64,000 nucleotides of DNA, from assembly GCA_902702965.1 (NCBI GenBank), contig CACRXP010000644.1, forward strand, positions 91,726 through 155,725. Direction: 5' to 3'. Shown here piece after piece: positions 10,195 to 21,789 of the stretch; within the stretch, counting starts at the first letter, position 1, and every line of letters begins with the position of its first letter. This DNA comes from Spirometra erinaceieuropaei. Its lineage: Eukaryota > Platyhelminthes > Cestoda > Diphyllobothriidea > Diphyllobothriidae. The translations under genes were made by a program, and so were the position numbers. The notes under the pieces were generated by a model. It was given only the letters and a program-made list of their open reading frames with translations, was not told the origin of the DNA and did no database searches.

Positions 10195-11100
10195 CCCATT
10201 GGAGAAGGAGACACGATTGCTGGGACAAGAGCTTCATTAGTCTGACGTTTCGGATTCCTGCTCGAATCCATCATCAGGAACGAAAGCAGATACGGGTGGT
10301 ACATGCATAAGGGGCTGCAGTATTTATAGGATGCAGTCGTCATGCTACCGCATACCTATGAATGTTCACGGCCCTCCCCTTCATCAGAGATCGTTGCACG
10401 TGGTGTAATGACTGTTTGATGGCCGACATTTGCGTCGTTCTTTGTCGCAATCTCATCAAGTGCGTTGGATGTTGGTGTGATGATTGCTCGACCATCTGAC
10501 GTACCGACCCTGGTGTTGGGAAAAGTGTTCACTCTTGTGCTCTCCCTGCGCGGCTAATTACTCCGCCTAGGCGAAGTCTCAGCACGCTGTATTTAATGGG
10601 AAGATCATTGTACTTGTTAATAGACTGGGGGCCAGTGAACCATGACTCAAGCAGCTCCCGGCTCACGCGGTTGTCACCTCTTGCGAGAATTTCGGCCTCG
10701 TCAAATTTGAATGTGTGGCCGGAACCCGTCGAATGAGCCGCAACTTGACAGCTGGCGTCATTTCTCCGCACTGCTGCAGCGTGTTCGGCCATTCTCGTTC
10801 GGAGCTGTCTTCCGGTTTCTCCGACGTAGTTGCTTTGTCCGCAACTGCACCAGATCCGATAAACGACTCCAAACGTTTCTTGCCGTGGCAGTGGGTCTTT
10901 TGGTTTCATCAATTGACGCCTGATGGTTGCCTCTGGCCTGTGTGCAACTCCAACCCCCAGCGGTGCGAGAAGGCGGCCAACAGCTTCCGAAACGTTCTTG
11001 ACATATAGAAGCGCTCGCCAAACTTTGGTGTCTCTGCGGTTAGGCCTTTCGTCCATTTTGCGTATGCACCGGTTGACAAAGTTGCCCCCCTGTTTTCTCC
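10195..11100 (-). mobile_element. 5'-truncated Penelope-like element with open GIY-YIG frame
   Basis: The copy keeps the end of the RT thumb, the complete GIY-YIG endonuclease and about 330 bp of 3' untranslated end with a hammerhead motif. It breaks off at about 11100, just upstream of NFVNRCIRK, so the RT palm is absent. It is close to the element at 56.95-58.6 kb. The residues upstream of 11100 in the same open frame do not match PLEs and come from flanking DNA. Confidence 0.85.
10237..10282 (-). ncRNA. Hammerhead ribozyme-like motif, intact CUGAUGA core
   Basis: On the minus strand CUGAUGA (10277-10271), one U, perfect stem II GGAUUC/GAAUCC with loop GAGCAG, GAAA (10251-10248), self-complementary ACGU (10248-10245) and C. 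The conserved core is complete. Stem I is weaker than in sister copies (AGAC against GUUC, first pair mismatched), which may lower activity. Confidence 0.65.
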
Positions 11101-11362
11101 TGCGCGCCGCGCTTACGCTGCCAGGTGAAGCGAACCGGTTTCCAGTCCAGGGCGCACCCAACCATCGCAGCGTGAAAACGTAGCCACCAGACAGCATGCC
11201 GCCAGTTTCAGCCGAAAACACACGCCTTCCTTCCTCAGCGTCGTCAGACCACAAAATTACGCATTTGTTACTAGGGGGAATCTGCAAGTCCACAAGCCCA
11301 GGCCACCCTCTTAGGCGTTTTGTCCGAGATGGCAGCAGGTCTTTAAAATGTGCTCCTTCCAA
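10529..11362 (-). pseudogene. PLE GIY-YIG endonuclease, open frame fused to flanking sequence
   Basis: The 277-codon frame has two parts. Residues 1 to about 89 show no PLE similarity and probably arise from flanking DNA. From residue about 90 it reads NFVNRCIRK, KVWRALLYVKNVSEAVGRLL (thumb/linker), AHRPEATIRRQ, then the nuclease: VVYRIWCSCGQSNYVGETGR (GIY-YIG-like pair, with a Cys pair typical of PLEs), RTRMAEHAAAVRR, and the C-terminal block FKFDEAEILARGDNRVSREL and SWFTGPQSIN. Key nuclease residues look intact. It cannot work as an autonomous transposon protein because RT is missing, but it is one of the best-kept coding stretches in the window. Confidence 0.85.
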
Positions 11363-11586
11363 ACAGAATAAGAGTTCAAATTTAATATTGGAAATATAAT
11401 CTGATCAACTTTTTTTACTGATGAATGGCAAGGCAGGTTTAGAGACGGTGATTTGTGCGTGAATTAGTTTATAGTGGTAATAAACTCGCGCAACATCTAC
11501 AGCACTAATGAAGGCCAAGGTTCGAGTTTCAGGTCTATGCATGAGCGAAGGAGAAGAGGGATCGAGCACCGGGACATTTTGTTTAT

Positions 11587-11632
11587 TGTTTTGAGCTTTC
11601 GAACTCGTATAGGAGTCCGTCGTCAGAGATAG
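11587..11632 (-). ncRNA. Hammerhead ribozyme-like motif, AGCU subfamily
   Basis: Minus strand: CUGACGA (11626-11620), one C, stem II GGACUC/GAGUUC closing on a six-base loop, GAAA (11600-11597), self-complementary AGCU and C. Base 7 is free in hammerheads, so the core is complete. Stem I is weak (AAAA against AUCU). Confidence 0.6.
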
Positions 11633-11699
11633 TAACAGCAACGGAACGACGGACAGTTATAGGGTATGTAAGCCAATCATCGACCGACGGCGCAAGACT

Positions 11700-12168
11700 A
11701 GAGATGACTGCGCGGGGCTCTGAACGTCGGCGCTGGATAGATAAATCGATTGACTGTATTCTCATCCGAGGCTCAGGCTTCAATCAATTCCCGGCCTGTT
11801 TTCTTTCCGGCGTGGGCGACTATATTTGGTGGCTGCGAAACTAAAATCATGACCCGTTTTGCAGGTGTTGGCGGCCGCACAGCCGGCTTATGTTCGTGTA
11901 TGCGCGATACGAGCTTACGTCCAGTCTGGCCTGTGTAGATGCAAGGACAGTTTTGACACTAGATGCGATACACTACTGCAGACTGATCCTCAGACTTTAA
12001 CAGGTCTTTAATGTAAATGACCTTACTGCGCACGGTGGCTTTGGGGCGGTGTGCAACTCCAACAACTAGTTCCGCAGCGGTGCGCTCGGTTGCTTCTGAA
12101 ACGTCCTTGATGAATGTCATAGAATGCCATATCGTTGGCAGTTTTAATGTTCGGGTCCTTTGGGGCAA
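11700..12168 (-). pseudogene. PLE linker and GIY-YIG endonuclease, decayed
   Basis: Frame 12168-11959 reads TFIKDVSEATERTAAELVVG, VAHRPKATVRSK and QSAVVYRI and then meets a stop. It continues in the same sense as CQNCPCIYTGQTGRKLVSRI, HEHKPAVR and, near the end, GRELIEA and SDENTVNRF (to about 11700). CIYTGQTGR is the YIG half of the nuclease. The Cys spacing (CQNCPC) differs from the 10.5 kb copy (WCSCGQ), which supports a separate subfamily. Confidence 0.75.
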
Positions 12169-12209
12169 TCGCGTAGACAGCGATTTATGAATGCCTTCGG
12201 ACAGCCATT

Positions 12210-12798
12210 TTGCTAAAGCTGGTCGCGGAGATAACGGGCCTCACGCGCTTGTTCCTCCGGTTTGCTGCAATGAGTTTGGATCCGTTTGAAGAGCGTCTTC
12301 ACACAACTTCGTTTGTGAACCACCGGATCATTGCTGTGAAAACTGAGAAGGTGTGGTGTTCATTGCTTTTCTCTAAACAGTCGTCTCAAGTTCACCGTTA
12401 AGGTTCTGTCTGGCAAGCACATCCAGGAAGGGCAACTGTTTTTCCTGTTCATCTTCCCTCGTGAATTTTAAATCAGAGAAGACTGCGTAGAGCAGGTTGT
12501 AGAAATGCTGTAGCATGTCCTTCTTTACGATACCAAACGCGTCATTTACGTAACGGCGCCAAAATATTGGCTCATGCTAGATGGAGGCAATCTCTTCTAA
12601 GTCCTGTAGGACCAGTTCTGCTACTAAACCGGAGACCGGTAAGCCTATTGGAGTTCCCATTATTTGTTCATAGGCCTCTCCAGCAAAAGTGAACAAAGTT
12701 TTTTGACAGAATTCAAACAGTCCCATGGGGTAGAACAACTGTCGTCCAGCTGACTGCACGTTCTGCTCCCTTGCAAAAGTTAAAGTAGGTGGGCTCAA
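12210..12798 (-). pseudogene. PLE reverse transcriptase fragment
   Basis: The frame 12798-12577 contains FTFAGEAYEQIMGTPIGLPV, the PLE form of RT motif B (consensus GTPMGSPISG, here with S to L), followed by SGLVAELVLQDLEEI. After a frame change the block FTREDEQEKQLPFLDVLARQ is readable at about 12480-12400; this is the conserved stretch after the YVDD box. The YVDD box itself is not recognisable. Enzyme inactive. Confidence 0.75.
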
Positions 12799-13155
12799 TC
12801 ATGAAATGCCAACCGAAATTCCGAAATGCGTTTTCGTTTCGAAAAGATTAATTAAGAAGTGTTGTAAAACCAGTCAGCCTGCAACATAATTCTATAATAT
12901 TTCAGTTACCCCAGGATGCCACCTTTCGAAAGAACCTCCTTCTGGCTGCATGCAAAAACTATACGCTGTAAAAAATGACTACATATGTAGCATAAATTTT
13001 TCTCATTGATTTTCGATGCTCCTAAATGTCCAATTATACTTTATGGAAAACCTGCATAAAAATATTCATTCCTTTGTTCAGTCGGTAGAAAAGTACGTCT
13101 TCTTCTAGATGTATACTCGAAGGGGGGGGGGAGATAATTCGGTTTTCAACAAGTT
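12781..13155 (+). repeat. Left terminal inverted repeat
   Basis: Pairs with the right arm of the same element. A G8-10 run at about 13122-13130 and an A-to-G pattern make small gaps, but the outer 300 bp are well matched, for example CGAAATTCCGAAATGCGTTT at about 12813 in both arms. Confidence 0.85.
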
Positions 13156-13499
13156 TCTTATTGTGGAACTTTTAAATACCGTGAAATTGTCGTTCATAAA
13201 TCGCCATGTCTCTTTATTTAACAATGCGACTTGTAAAGTTAACAATATGGATCGAATCCACCGGTAAATTTTATGAACCCTATTTGGTCCACCTTTATTA
13301 CCGTCGAGAAATGTGTGGTTTTCCGTACGCGGAAAATATACGGCCCGTAGTTTGGAAACCCTGAATCCAACTGTAACGGTAGAGCGGGTTCAAAATTATT
13401 CGGGCACTGGAAAAGCTTTTGAAAACCGAATTATGCCACTCCTTCGAGCATAAAACCAGAAGAAGACATACTTTTCTACCGACTGAGCAAAAGAATGGT

Positions 13500-13956
13500 C
13501 CTCAGGCCCGCAATCCATAAACAAGCGCAATGGCCTCCCGGTACCATATTCCGTGCTGAGATTTTCCCTGGGCAGTGGAATCAGTCACGTGGGGAGGGCG
13601 TGGGCGAGCGGTTGTCCCAGTGAGCTAATTTGCCGAACAATCGTCACACCAGCATCCAGCACGGATGACGAAATAACGGGTATTAACGACTCGGACTCGG
13701 ACTGACAAGCCACCACCGCATCAATTACTATCCCAGCGGTGATTGCGAGGACTGTTAATTACAGCGCGCATATGGTCCCACGGCAGCAACGTGCTATAAA
13801 TACCGCACTCCCTGTGCCACCATCACCTTTATTTGCTACTGTCTCTGATGATGGATTCGAGTGAGAACCCAAAACGTCAGGCCAATAAATTTCTTGTTCC
13901 AGTGATCGCATCTTCGTCTTCTGAACTGCTACCTGGAAGTCGCCTGTTCGCTTCCT
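13500..13956 (+). mobile_element. PLE 3' end inserted into the right TIR
   Basis: The block is collinear with 58165-58620, starting CAGGCCCGCAATCCAT and ending near CGCCTGTTCGCTTC. It carries the last residues of GIY-YIG, a long 3' region and a hammerhead-like end. The TIR sequence resumes exactly on either side (AAAAGAATG before, AATATTTTTATG after), so the PLE is younger than the foldback element. It is too short to code for an enzyme. Confidence 0.85.
13841..13882 (+). ncRNA. Hammerhead ribozyme-like motif, G12 lost
   Basis: Stem I GUCU/AGGC, CUGAUGA (13845-13851), one U, stem II GGAUUC/GAACCC, then AAAA where GAAA is expected, and self-complementary ACGU. Loss of G12, the general base in hammerhead catalysis, predicts an inactive ribozyme. 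Confidence 0.6.
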
Positions 13957-14246
13957 TCAGAATATTTTTATGCATGTTTTCCATGAAATATAATTGGACA
14001 TTTAGGGGCATCGAAAATCAATGAGAAAAATTCATGCTACATAAGTAGTCATTTTTTACTGCGTATAGTTTTTGCATGCAGCCAGAAGGAAGTTCTATCG
14101 AAAGGTGGCATCCTGGGGTAACTGAAATATTATAGAATTATGTTGCAGGCTGACTGGTTTTACAACACTTCTTAATTAATCTTTTCGAAACGAAAACGCA
14201 TTTCGGAATTTCGGTTGACATTTCATGATTTAGCCCACCTACGGTA

Positions 14247-15835
14247 TTGCTTTCTACATACTCCGTATCCATTTTCGCCCGTGTGGTGGGAAAGGACAAA
14301 ACCATCCTTTTCTATCCTGTCCGGGAAATCTTGGGAATATTGCGGGAAGTAACATAGCACACAGATTTGCCTGTAAAGGATTGACCTCGCTGGTAGCCAA
14401 CATTGTACCGTGGCCAGAGTCTAGACGTTTTTCCAAGGCGCGGTGGTCGACAGTAAGAAGTTTCCCAGATCACATCATAAAGACAGAGTTAGTAGAAAAG
14501 CTTTTATTGCATCAGGAAACACTCCAGTTAACCCGATATCCAGTCGTTAACCTGAGTTCTATTCACTTACGGCCAACCGTTGAGAATCAAAATATCCGCT
14601 GGTCTGGTGGTGTCATTGCGGTTCGAGCAGTCACCTGCCACTACGTCGAGCAGACCCGCGCAGATTCATCAGGGAGGGACTTTTCGATCTAGTAGGTCAC
14701 AGAGCCTCTTCTCCATCAATCGCAGTGGCACTTTCTTTCGATGGCAGACTTTGATGTAATAAAATGGACATCCTCCTCCACCGATCCTACTCTCGTGCTC
14801 GAGCTCTGTACTCCTTATAACTACCCATAACAGGAAGTGGATAAGTTAGCATAAAAACCAGACCGAAATTTCAAAGATGATATCTAGATTATTATGGCCA
14901 GACAGGCGTAAGACGGCGATCTACATGCAAATCCAAAGAGGAACGATTGAATATTCTTGAGACCCAGAGGGAGAATTCAGAAGAACACCAGATGGGGAGC
15001 AAATTTGTGCCAGCAGCGATTTCCCTTGACCGACCCTGGTTTGCGAAAAAATTTCGTCACGCTGCTATAAAATCTTCCCTACTGGAATAAGAAATTTCGC
15101 CTCTACAAACCCCATGCTCTACGCTTCCCCGAAAAGAGGTTCTGTGGACTGACTGTACGGAATGTTTACCATGCTGCCCAGCTCATAAGCAGACAGAAAG
15201 GCTTCTTTCACAGATCTAGCCTTTAGATAAAAATCCTAGTGTCAGCCAACCTCGTTTGTAGACAGTTTTTATCTTATGTCATCAGAAATCGCTTACACTG
15301 ACCGTACAGCCCCGAGATTCGCTTGTGGGGGCGGTAACAGTGCATGAAGCACTTTTTTGCCTGTCGCAACCAGCAGATTCCCCGAGTTCCAGTGTTTTGC
15401 GTCATCGCTCGAAGGTTGTTTATCCCGCCCAGATAACATGCCCCCGTGCTCATTCGAATATCTTATCTGCTATGTAGCACGTTCACTTGAGCTGTCACAG
15501 AGGAGTACTGAGAACGAAAAGTACCCCTTTGGCTCTTCATAATTCACTATTAAAATACGGCATTACTTTCAGGGATGCAAGCTCGTAGCAAAAAGACTAA
15601 ACGTACACCAAAGCAAGGATTGTCTGCTGTTGGAGTTTTAGATGGAAACGACAGAAAAATTATCCTTCTATAGGTTTCAAAAACGAAATCACAAGTGTTT
15701 CGGAGGTTGGGCAAATTTACCTATATGAACTGACCATCTAGAAATCTATTGTGGATGCATTTTGCCGGGCTGTGGGGCTGTGCCACGTTCAACATGTTGT
15801 GCGAACCGGGAAATGCCGTTCGACCTTATACCTAT
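14247..15835. other. Unassigned sequence
   Basis: No element or domain recognised. Short frames at 14381-14692 and 15357-15542 lack motifs. Confidence 0.35.
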
Positions 15836-16081
15836 TTATGGCTTTAGGTGTCCATTATAGCGCATTAGATTGAGTTCTCGGACACCTATCTTGGTGCGTT
15901 GATTGTGTGGATAGACACGATTAGTTGCTTTATAATCCCTCTTGGGTGTACACAAAGTGCTATATGATAAAAAGCTTGGAGCAGTGTAACTGTCCAAATA
16001 AGTTCCTGATAAACAGTTTCTGCCACATATAACCCGCATTACTTCGTCGGGAGTCCTGCCCCACGATTTTAGATCACGCAT
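15836..16081 (-). pseudogene. Possible PLE RT fragment
   Basis: An 81-codon frame contains GVRELNL. The DNA at about 15865-15890 shares AGATTGAGTTCTCGGACACC with the RT remnant at 17.29 kb, where it encodes the same peptide. That suggests a second, tiny piece of the same PLE clade. The rest of the frame is not recognised. Confidence 0.3.
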
Positions 16082-16495
16082 TCAAAAGCTGCTTCTAATA
16101 CTCATGTTAAGAAGACAGTAGGCGACTTACCTCATAAAATATACATACCTTTAAGGAACATCTATTTTTCTTCGCCAACCGGCTCCCATGCATCGACCAA
16201 AACGCCAATAAAAGTTAGTGGCCCTAAGTTAAGTTAAAACATTAGGGAAATATTAGAAACAATATTGCACTGGTCAGAAATAACAATTTTCGCATAGATA
16301 CAGAATTAGAGTTCCGAAGATTCCCATTGTAAAATTCAAAAGGCAATTTGGCGAGCATACGTCTGCTTTCGGTAAATTCTCTTCAGGCCTGTACATTTAT
16401 ATGACTATTGAAGTAATGAATTAAAAGATACGGGCAAGTAGATCATAAAGCTGTAGCTGGGGTTTGCGGAGGGGAGGGCAAGGGAGGGTAAAACA
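16082..16495. other. Unassigned sequence
   Basis: AT-rich, no feature recognised. Confidence 0.35.
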
Positions 16496-16499
16496 CCAC

Positions 16500-17323
16500 A
16501 ATTCCAGTCAGCGCCATGGAGAAGGTGGGTCCCGGTGGAGGTAATTACACGCGGGTAGCTGGCTTGGTGGCTTTGAACCATGGCAACTGTGGGACCTGTA
16601 TGAAGTTTTTCTGTACGAATAGGACCCCTCCGCGTAGCCTGATTGCAGCCACCTCTGTCGTAGCCAAAAAAGCTAACCAAGTAGTTTTGGATAGCTTGAT
16701 GGGACCTTGTAAATCACTCTGAAGGCCTCTCTGTGGCGTCTACACAGTGGTCTGTGTCTACCATGATCAGTATACCCGTTCTGGCGAAAAAGGCTTTCTA
16801 TGATTTTAACCTCTTTCTCAACGCTATCAGCTGAGCAGATTCTTCTCACTCTTTCTGCCAAACAGCGAACTAAATAGCGTCTAACGTTTAGCGGTACGAA
16901 ACTCCCAAAATGCGTGTATTTTCCACAACACGTTTTCTTACGATAGACACTCCGCTGAATGCTGCCGTCAGGCCTTCTACTCAGAAACACATCCAGAAAG
17001 GGACGTGAACCGGACTGTTCTTCCTCCAAAGTGAATTTTATTGATGGGTGCATCTGATTTATGTCATTCAGTAGAATTGAGATGTCACTTTGTTTCAGTG
17101 CAATTTCGAATATATAATCCACGTACTACCCATAGTATCTTAAACCGTTGATCTGGTGACATAGCTGGAAGGCTTCTAACTTTCCTATGAGTATATTCGT
17201 CAAAAGCGGGCAAAGGGGCGAGCCCATAGCCACGTCGTCCATCTGCCTACATAGATTGCTGTCGAACACTCGCCAAATTGCCAATAGATTGAGTTCTCGG
17301 ACACCTGCATCCGCAGTTGGCAT
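16500..17323 (-). pseudogene. PLE of a third clade: RT with internal deletion of the nuclease
   Basis: Frame 17323-17126 ends MDDVAMGSPLCPLLTNILIG (RT motif B, the AMGSPL form) and LRYYG. A stop follows, then the same frame continues as YVDYIFEIAL (17122), where YVDD is expected: the second catalytic Asp is Tyr. Next come IHPSIKFT-like SIKFTLEEEQ, PFLDVFLSRRPDGSIQRSVY and the thumb to RQNGYTD. The frame then jumps straight to EAFRVIYKVPSSYPKLLG, the C-terminal tail that normally follows GIY-YIG, and a broken continuation (VQKNFIQVPQLPWFK) to about 16500. The nuclease core has been deleted. Dead. Confidence 0.8.
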
Positions 17324-17880
17324 GGATGGATTTGTATGTTGCGCGTTACAGCCTGACCCACGCGCTGTTAGATGGTAGCATTCAGAAAGAGGAATACATT
17401 GGTTTACAATATATGCTTCTGTCGCTTCGATTAATCGGAAATTTCCTAAAGGTCATTTAACAAGGCATCTTAAGAGTATTTTTGGTCAGCTGGCAACGAT
17501 TAGTCTACTTTTTTGATAGGAGTAAGATAACAGGGATCGCGAGTTAATGCGTTTTGTATACTTTCAAGTCCAAAATCGTTTAGTTACCCTTCCTCTAGCT
17601 AAACTCCAGTCCAAGAGCGTAGTTCTGCTCTAGAGAAGACTGCCTATGCCGGAGGCAAGACAAGTCGGGATATGCTTGAAACCTGGGCCTCTGATGCGTA
17701 TTCAATCAACTGGCGTATTTACCTGACTTCCGCAAATAGAGTCCTGCGCAGTTATTTTGAAATCTGTGCCAGTAACCCCTAGCATTGCAGCTGGTGACAT
17801 CTCTTCCAACGGACTCTTGTAGGAGCTCGAAAACTCAGCCGCCTTTGATACTCGCTCGACGACCTGGAACTCGAATATTC
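17324..17880. other. Unassigned sequence
   Basis: No feature recognised. Confidence 0.35.
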
Positions 17881-17900
17881 GCCCTCACTAAAGAAGATCT

Positions 17901-18335
17901 AGGCAACGATAGGATGTGGGACCCCCAACTAACTTGAGCTAACCTGTGGACCGTGTCATACGTTGAATGGTGGTAGATGAGGTTTTACGGGTGGGACAAC
18001 ACACAGGACGAAGAGCAAGAAGACATAGAAAATACAGAAATTTCTGCCGAAAGTCTTACCGTACGCTGACGTGCGGAGGCAGCGCGTCAGTCAGAAAATA
18101 TCGGTTTCATTTTGGGTTTGACGCGCCCCCAAGGTCTTTCGACTTGAGAAACGGGCAACGATAGGTTGTAGGACCCCCAACTAACTTGAGCTAACCTGTG
18201 GACCGTGTCATACGTTGAATGGTGGTAGACGGGGTTTTACGGGTGGGACAACACGTAGGACGGGGAGTAAGAAAATACAGGAAATATATAAATTTCTGCC
18301 AAAAGTCTTATTGTACGCTGCCATTTGGCAAAGGA
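17901..18335 (+). repeat. Tandem duplication, two units of about 250 bp
   Basis: Units begin GGCAACGATAGG at 17901 and 18154. They share near-identical runs such as GACCCCCAACTAACTTGAGC and the following 60 bp. The first unit is longer by the insert at about 18085-18150. No coding frame or tRNA box is evident. Confidence 0.85.
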
Positions 18336-18345
18336 AATGAGCGAG

Positions 18346-21079
18346 ACAGTAAATAAGTGAACAAAAAACAATTTTCAAAAGACGGACTTTGAATGAAGCG
18401 CCGCCGGAAGGTTTAAATCTAGTCAGAAAGGGGAGGAAATTTCAAACAAAGGGAACGGTGAATAATAAGCGATGTTTACAGTCACACTGAATTTTAGGGT
18501 ATCTTTTTTGAATTGCCCTCTACTTGGGGATCGTACACCGTGTCGTTTCCAAGATCTGTCGTGAATGCATCAATGTATGACTTGATTTAGGACTACTTGG
18601 CTGGCTGCTGTCGGTAGAGCGAGTGAATCGCTCAAATCCGACATCAATAGTAGAAACTGTCTGCTAGCCGAGGAAAATAGTAAGCAGATCAAGTTAGCAT
18701 TCAAAAGTCAAACGACCCGATCGCGAAGTACACATGTCGAAGGCGCGTATGTCTGCCACTAGCGTTCCGACAGTTACGTTAAGAAAATCAGCGCAGATAA
18801 AAAGCATGTATCGGATAGTTAAGAGCAAAAGTTAGTCTGGTATCTCGGCACGGACCAGACACTGAAATACAACAGAGATAACAATGTTGTGTGTTTTGAC
18901 AGTTTCTATTGCGCACGTGGCGCCTTGTCTCATTGGAGTAACAGCCGAATTCCATTGCCGTTTTGCGAAGAACTAAAGAAACTTGAAGTTTTTCCCAAAC
19001 GGCGGACGGCTACACTTTTTCTTAGACAGACATTCTATCAGTTTAATGATATCCTTCTACACCACCTATCCAGTGTGTTGACGAAGCTCTTTGTGTTTTT
19101 TAAAAAATAAAAGAGGCGAATTACATGGAGTTTTAGAGCCGATAGACATTGAACACAACGGTATGCACGTTCTGTTCGAAACCAATCATTTTCCCAAGAT
19201 AGTGCCGATGAAAAGTAATTTCTTACGGTTGTTTCTCAGTGGTAACGACTAATTTTAAAGTAATTTTTTGTAGGACTGCATCCTATCGGTTTGCAAAAGA
19301 CGAAATTAAACACTTTTCCAGACGTTCGTTCCAAAAAACAGCATGGTCCGACAGCTTAAGGCTTCTCAAACCTGCCTTTGAGGTTTACAGTTGTTCCACT
19401 CACCAGACTGCCCGATCATCAAAAATGTACCACGAATTTTGAAGGACATTCATGCCAAATGGTTTTGCGACGTTAAGACTTTTACAAGTTGTGCTGGGCC
19501 AATATTTTAACTGGTGAATTTCTTCGGTCCTAAAGACGCTCTAAATCTCAAACGAGGCAACTTACGGAGAATAAAGGACTCAGAAGTAGTATGTAAAGTA
19601 GTATCCTAGAGAATCATGGTTTCATCATGGCAGAGCGTCAACTCTAGTGCAAATAAGGAAGGCCATATGTTTTTCAGCTGCTCTTATCTGAACCGGGTTA
19701 CTGGCAGTCCTTAATTTCTTTGAACTAATGGGACTGTACTTTTTACAGACCTCTTATGGGTTAGAAATTTGGTTTTAATTCCTTCTAATACAATGAGGTA
19801 TATTATACTAGCCTAAAAAAGATTGTCCAGTTATGCATTTTCCGAGTTAAAATGACAAGGAATTTCGGTCGAAAGCTAGCACGAAACTATACAGAAATTA
19901 ATTTAAGATTATAGTCTATACCTCCCAGTGTTTAAAATCCTGAGAGAGTATTTCGCATAGAAGAATCTTTAAAGATTCTAATAAATGCCTCCCTGACTTC
20001 AGTGCATACGATACAGAGACATTTTTGTATCTTTCTTTGCCTGAAGAAGATCAATTATCTAGCATGTGTTTGAGGAAACCTAAAAAAAAACACGAACTCT
20101 GGCAAATAGTCCAAAAGTGTCTGCCCCCAATCTAAACTTAAAAATGTCAATTACTCGGCCGCATTTTGGGAATGAAAAATACTCTATGCGCATTATTCAC
20201 TGCCCAAGAATTCACAGCTTAATTTTAAGACACATTTCCTTCATTGGGAAGCTCTAAGAAAGTCCTTTGGATTTTGCAGCTGAAATTCACACCGAATATC
20301 TACTTCGGTCAAGGATGGTCTAAGAATCGCTGACCTTATAGGTGATTAAAAACCTGTCTTGTTCATCGAACAGATTTACTGTCATTTGCGTTTTACGCCG
20401 ACTGAAAATCTTGTCCAAAGATTTTCACAAAAACCGATTTCGCATTTCACGTTGAGAATTGGTTTTCGTCTCAAACAAAGTTACTAAAAAGCTGAGCACA
20501 GCTCACGTTAATGACGCCTATAGACCACCTCGGTTTGCCAGGCGAAATTAGTGCCTGAAGCACAAGCACTTTAGACTTGAAATTAGAAAAGATCTGACCG
20601 AAAAAGACAAATTGGCTAGAATTGGCGGTTTTATCTTCTTTACTTTTAACAGTAAGGGTTCACAGTGCAGAGCGGATTTTCTTTGAATTTTACCCTATTC
20701 GAACGTTAGGTACCTCGCACCGATGACTCAGTTTCTGCCATATACAAGTATAAAAATACACGCGGTCTTCAGTTATAATTTTGTCGAGATTGGTAAGTTT
20801 ACTCTCACAAGAAAAGTACCCATACATGTTTGCAACATCGCAAAGCCCGGAAATAATTTTACTCTGTTTTGTGCAGCGCCATGCTATTCTTTTTCACGAA
20901 CGCCTTTTCAAATGCATTGGAAAATCCATTTGAAATCCGGGTACTACTTATACACTAAGTACTATCACGCTTTCTAAATATTTCGTCACTGCAAGCAGCT
21001 TTAGCATTAAGAGCTGATAAAAAATTTCCTTATGCCCATTTTAATAAATGAAGTCTCCTTCACTTCTGTTTTACTCGAA
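18346..21079. other. Unassigned AT-rich stretch
   Basis: About 2.7 kb with no recognisable element, tRNA-like box or conserved protein motif. Plus frames at 18889-19110, 19239-19442 and 20723-20977 have no known domain. Confidence 0.35.
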
Positions 21080-21375
21080 GAAGGACTAACGCCCCGTCTT
21101 CAAAGTTTCTATGAAGTATATTTCATTTTAAAAGACTATCGAAAATCGATGTTAAAAATGCATGCTAAGTAAGTAGTCGTTTTTTTACCGGTTGCGGTTT
21201 CTACAAGAGGTCGAAAAGAAGTGCATTCAAAAACCGGCATCCTACCAAGTCCGAAACACTATAGGATTATGCCACATGATAATCAGTCTTACAACCCCAC
21301 CTAAGTAATCCTCCCTAATCGAAAACACATTTCAGAATTTCGGCCAACATTTCATGAGATCGGTCGCACATTGTA
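21080..21375 (+). repeat. Solo right arm of the foldback element family
   Basis: From about 21130 (ATCGAAAATCGATG) to the terminus ACATTGTA at 21368-21375, the sequence follows the right arm of the 41.87 kb element. It includes AATCGAAAACACATTTCAGA and CCAACATTTCATGAGAT. The spacing from CATG to the terminal TA (19 bp) is the same as in the complete copies. No partner arm was found nearby. Confidence 0.7.
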
Positions 21376-21789
21376 GATATCCTTTTACTGTGAAGAAAAT
21401 TTGTCCCCGCAATTTTACCCAGCGAAATGTTCATGAATTTGAGCGAGAATGTACATTGCGATATATTCTTCCTATGATAGTACCTGCCCCAGACTTCAAT
21501 GGGGTATTTGAGCGTGTTTTGCTTTGCGAGGAAAGCATTTTGCAACGGATAGTTCTACTAAGCAGAGCCTGTCGCACTTGAATATTGATTTTTTTGCCTG
21601 ATGTTATCCGTGCGAATCATTTTGCCCACACTGGTAACTTTTAGAGAACCAGGCGTTTTTTGAAGCAGACTAGCAAATCTGTGAGGTTTCTTGTCCTAAA
21701 GTACAGAAATTGCACACACAGGCCAGCCTTCGTTTAAGTGGGCCGATGTTGTTTTACCGTTTGAACAATCAACTTTTTGACACAGAAAT
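21376..21789. other. Unassigned sequence
   Basis: No feature recognised. Confidence 0.35.

Larger units (their letters stand above)
11405..12798 (-). mobile_element. Penelope-like element, RT plus GIY-YIG, decayed (second clade)
   Basis: From high to low coordinates it carries an RT piece, a linker, the GIY-YIG domain and a 3' end with a hammerhead-like motif. Several stops and frameshifts break it. It differs clearly from the 10.5 kb element. The left boundary of the foldback element at 12781-14246 cuts it at about 12780-12798, so the DNA transposon landed in or beside this PLE. Confidence 0.8.
12781..14246. mobile_element. Foldback DNA transposon with long TIRs and TA flanks, split by a PLE
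   Basis: The ends are inverted copies. Position x on the left pairs with 27027-x on the right over the outer part, from TA at 12781-12782 to TA at 14245-14246, starting TAAAGTAGGTGGG / TACCGTAGGTGGG. The arms run about 360 bp each (12781-13155 and 13410-14246, the latter interrupted at 13500-13956). The 260-bp centre has no coding frame. TA flanks and the TACAGT-like terminus of sister copies fit a non-autonomous Tc1/mariner-type element. Related copies or arms lie at 21.1, 21.8, 24.0, 39.6 and 41.9 kb. Confidence 0.85.
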
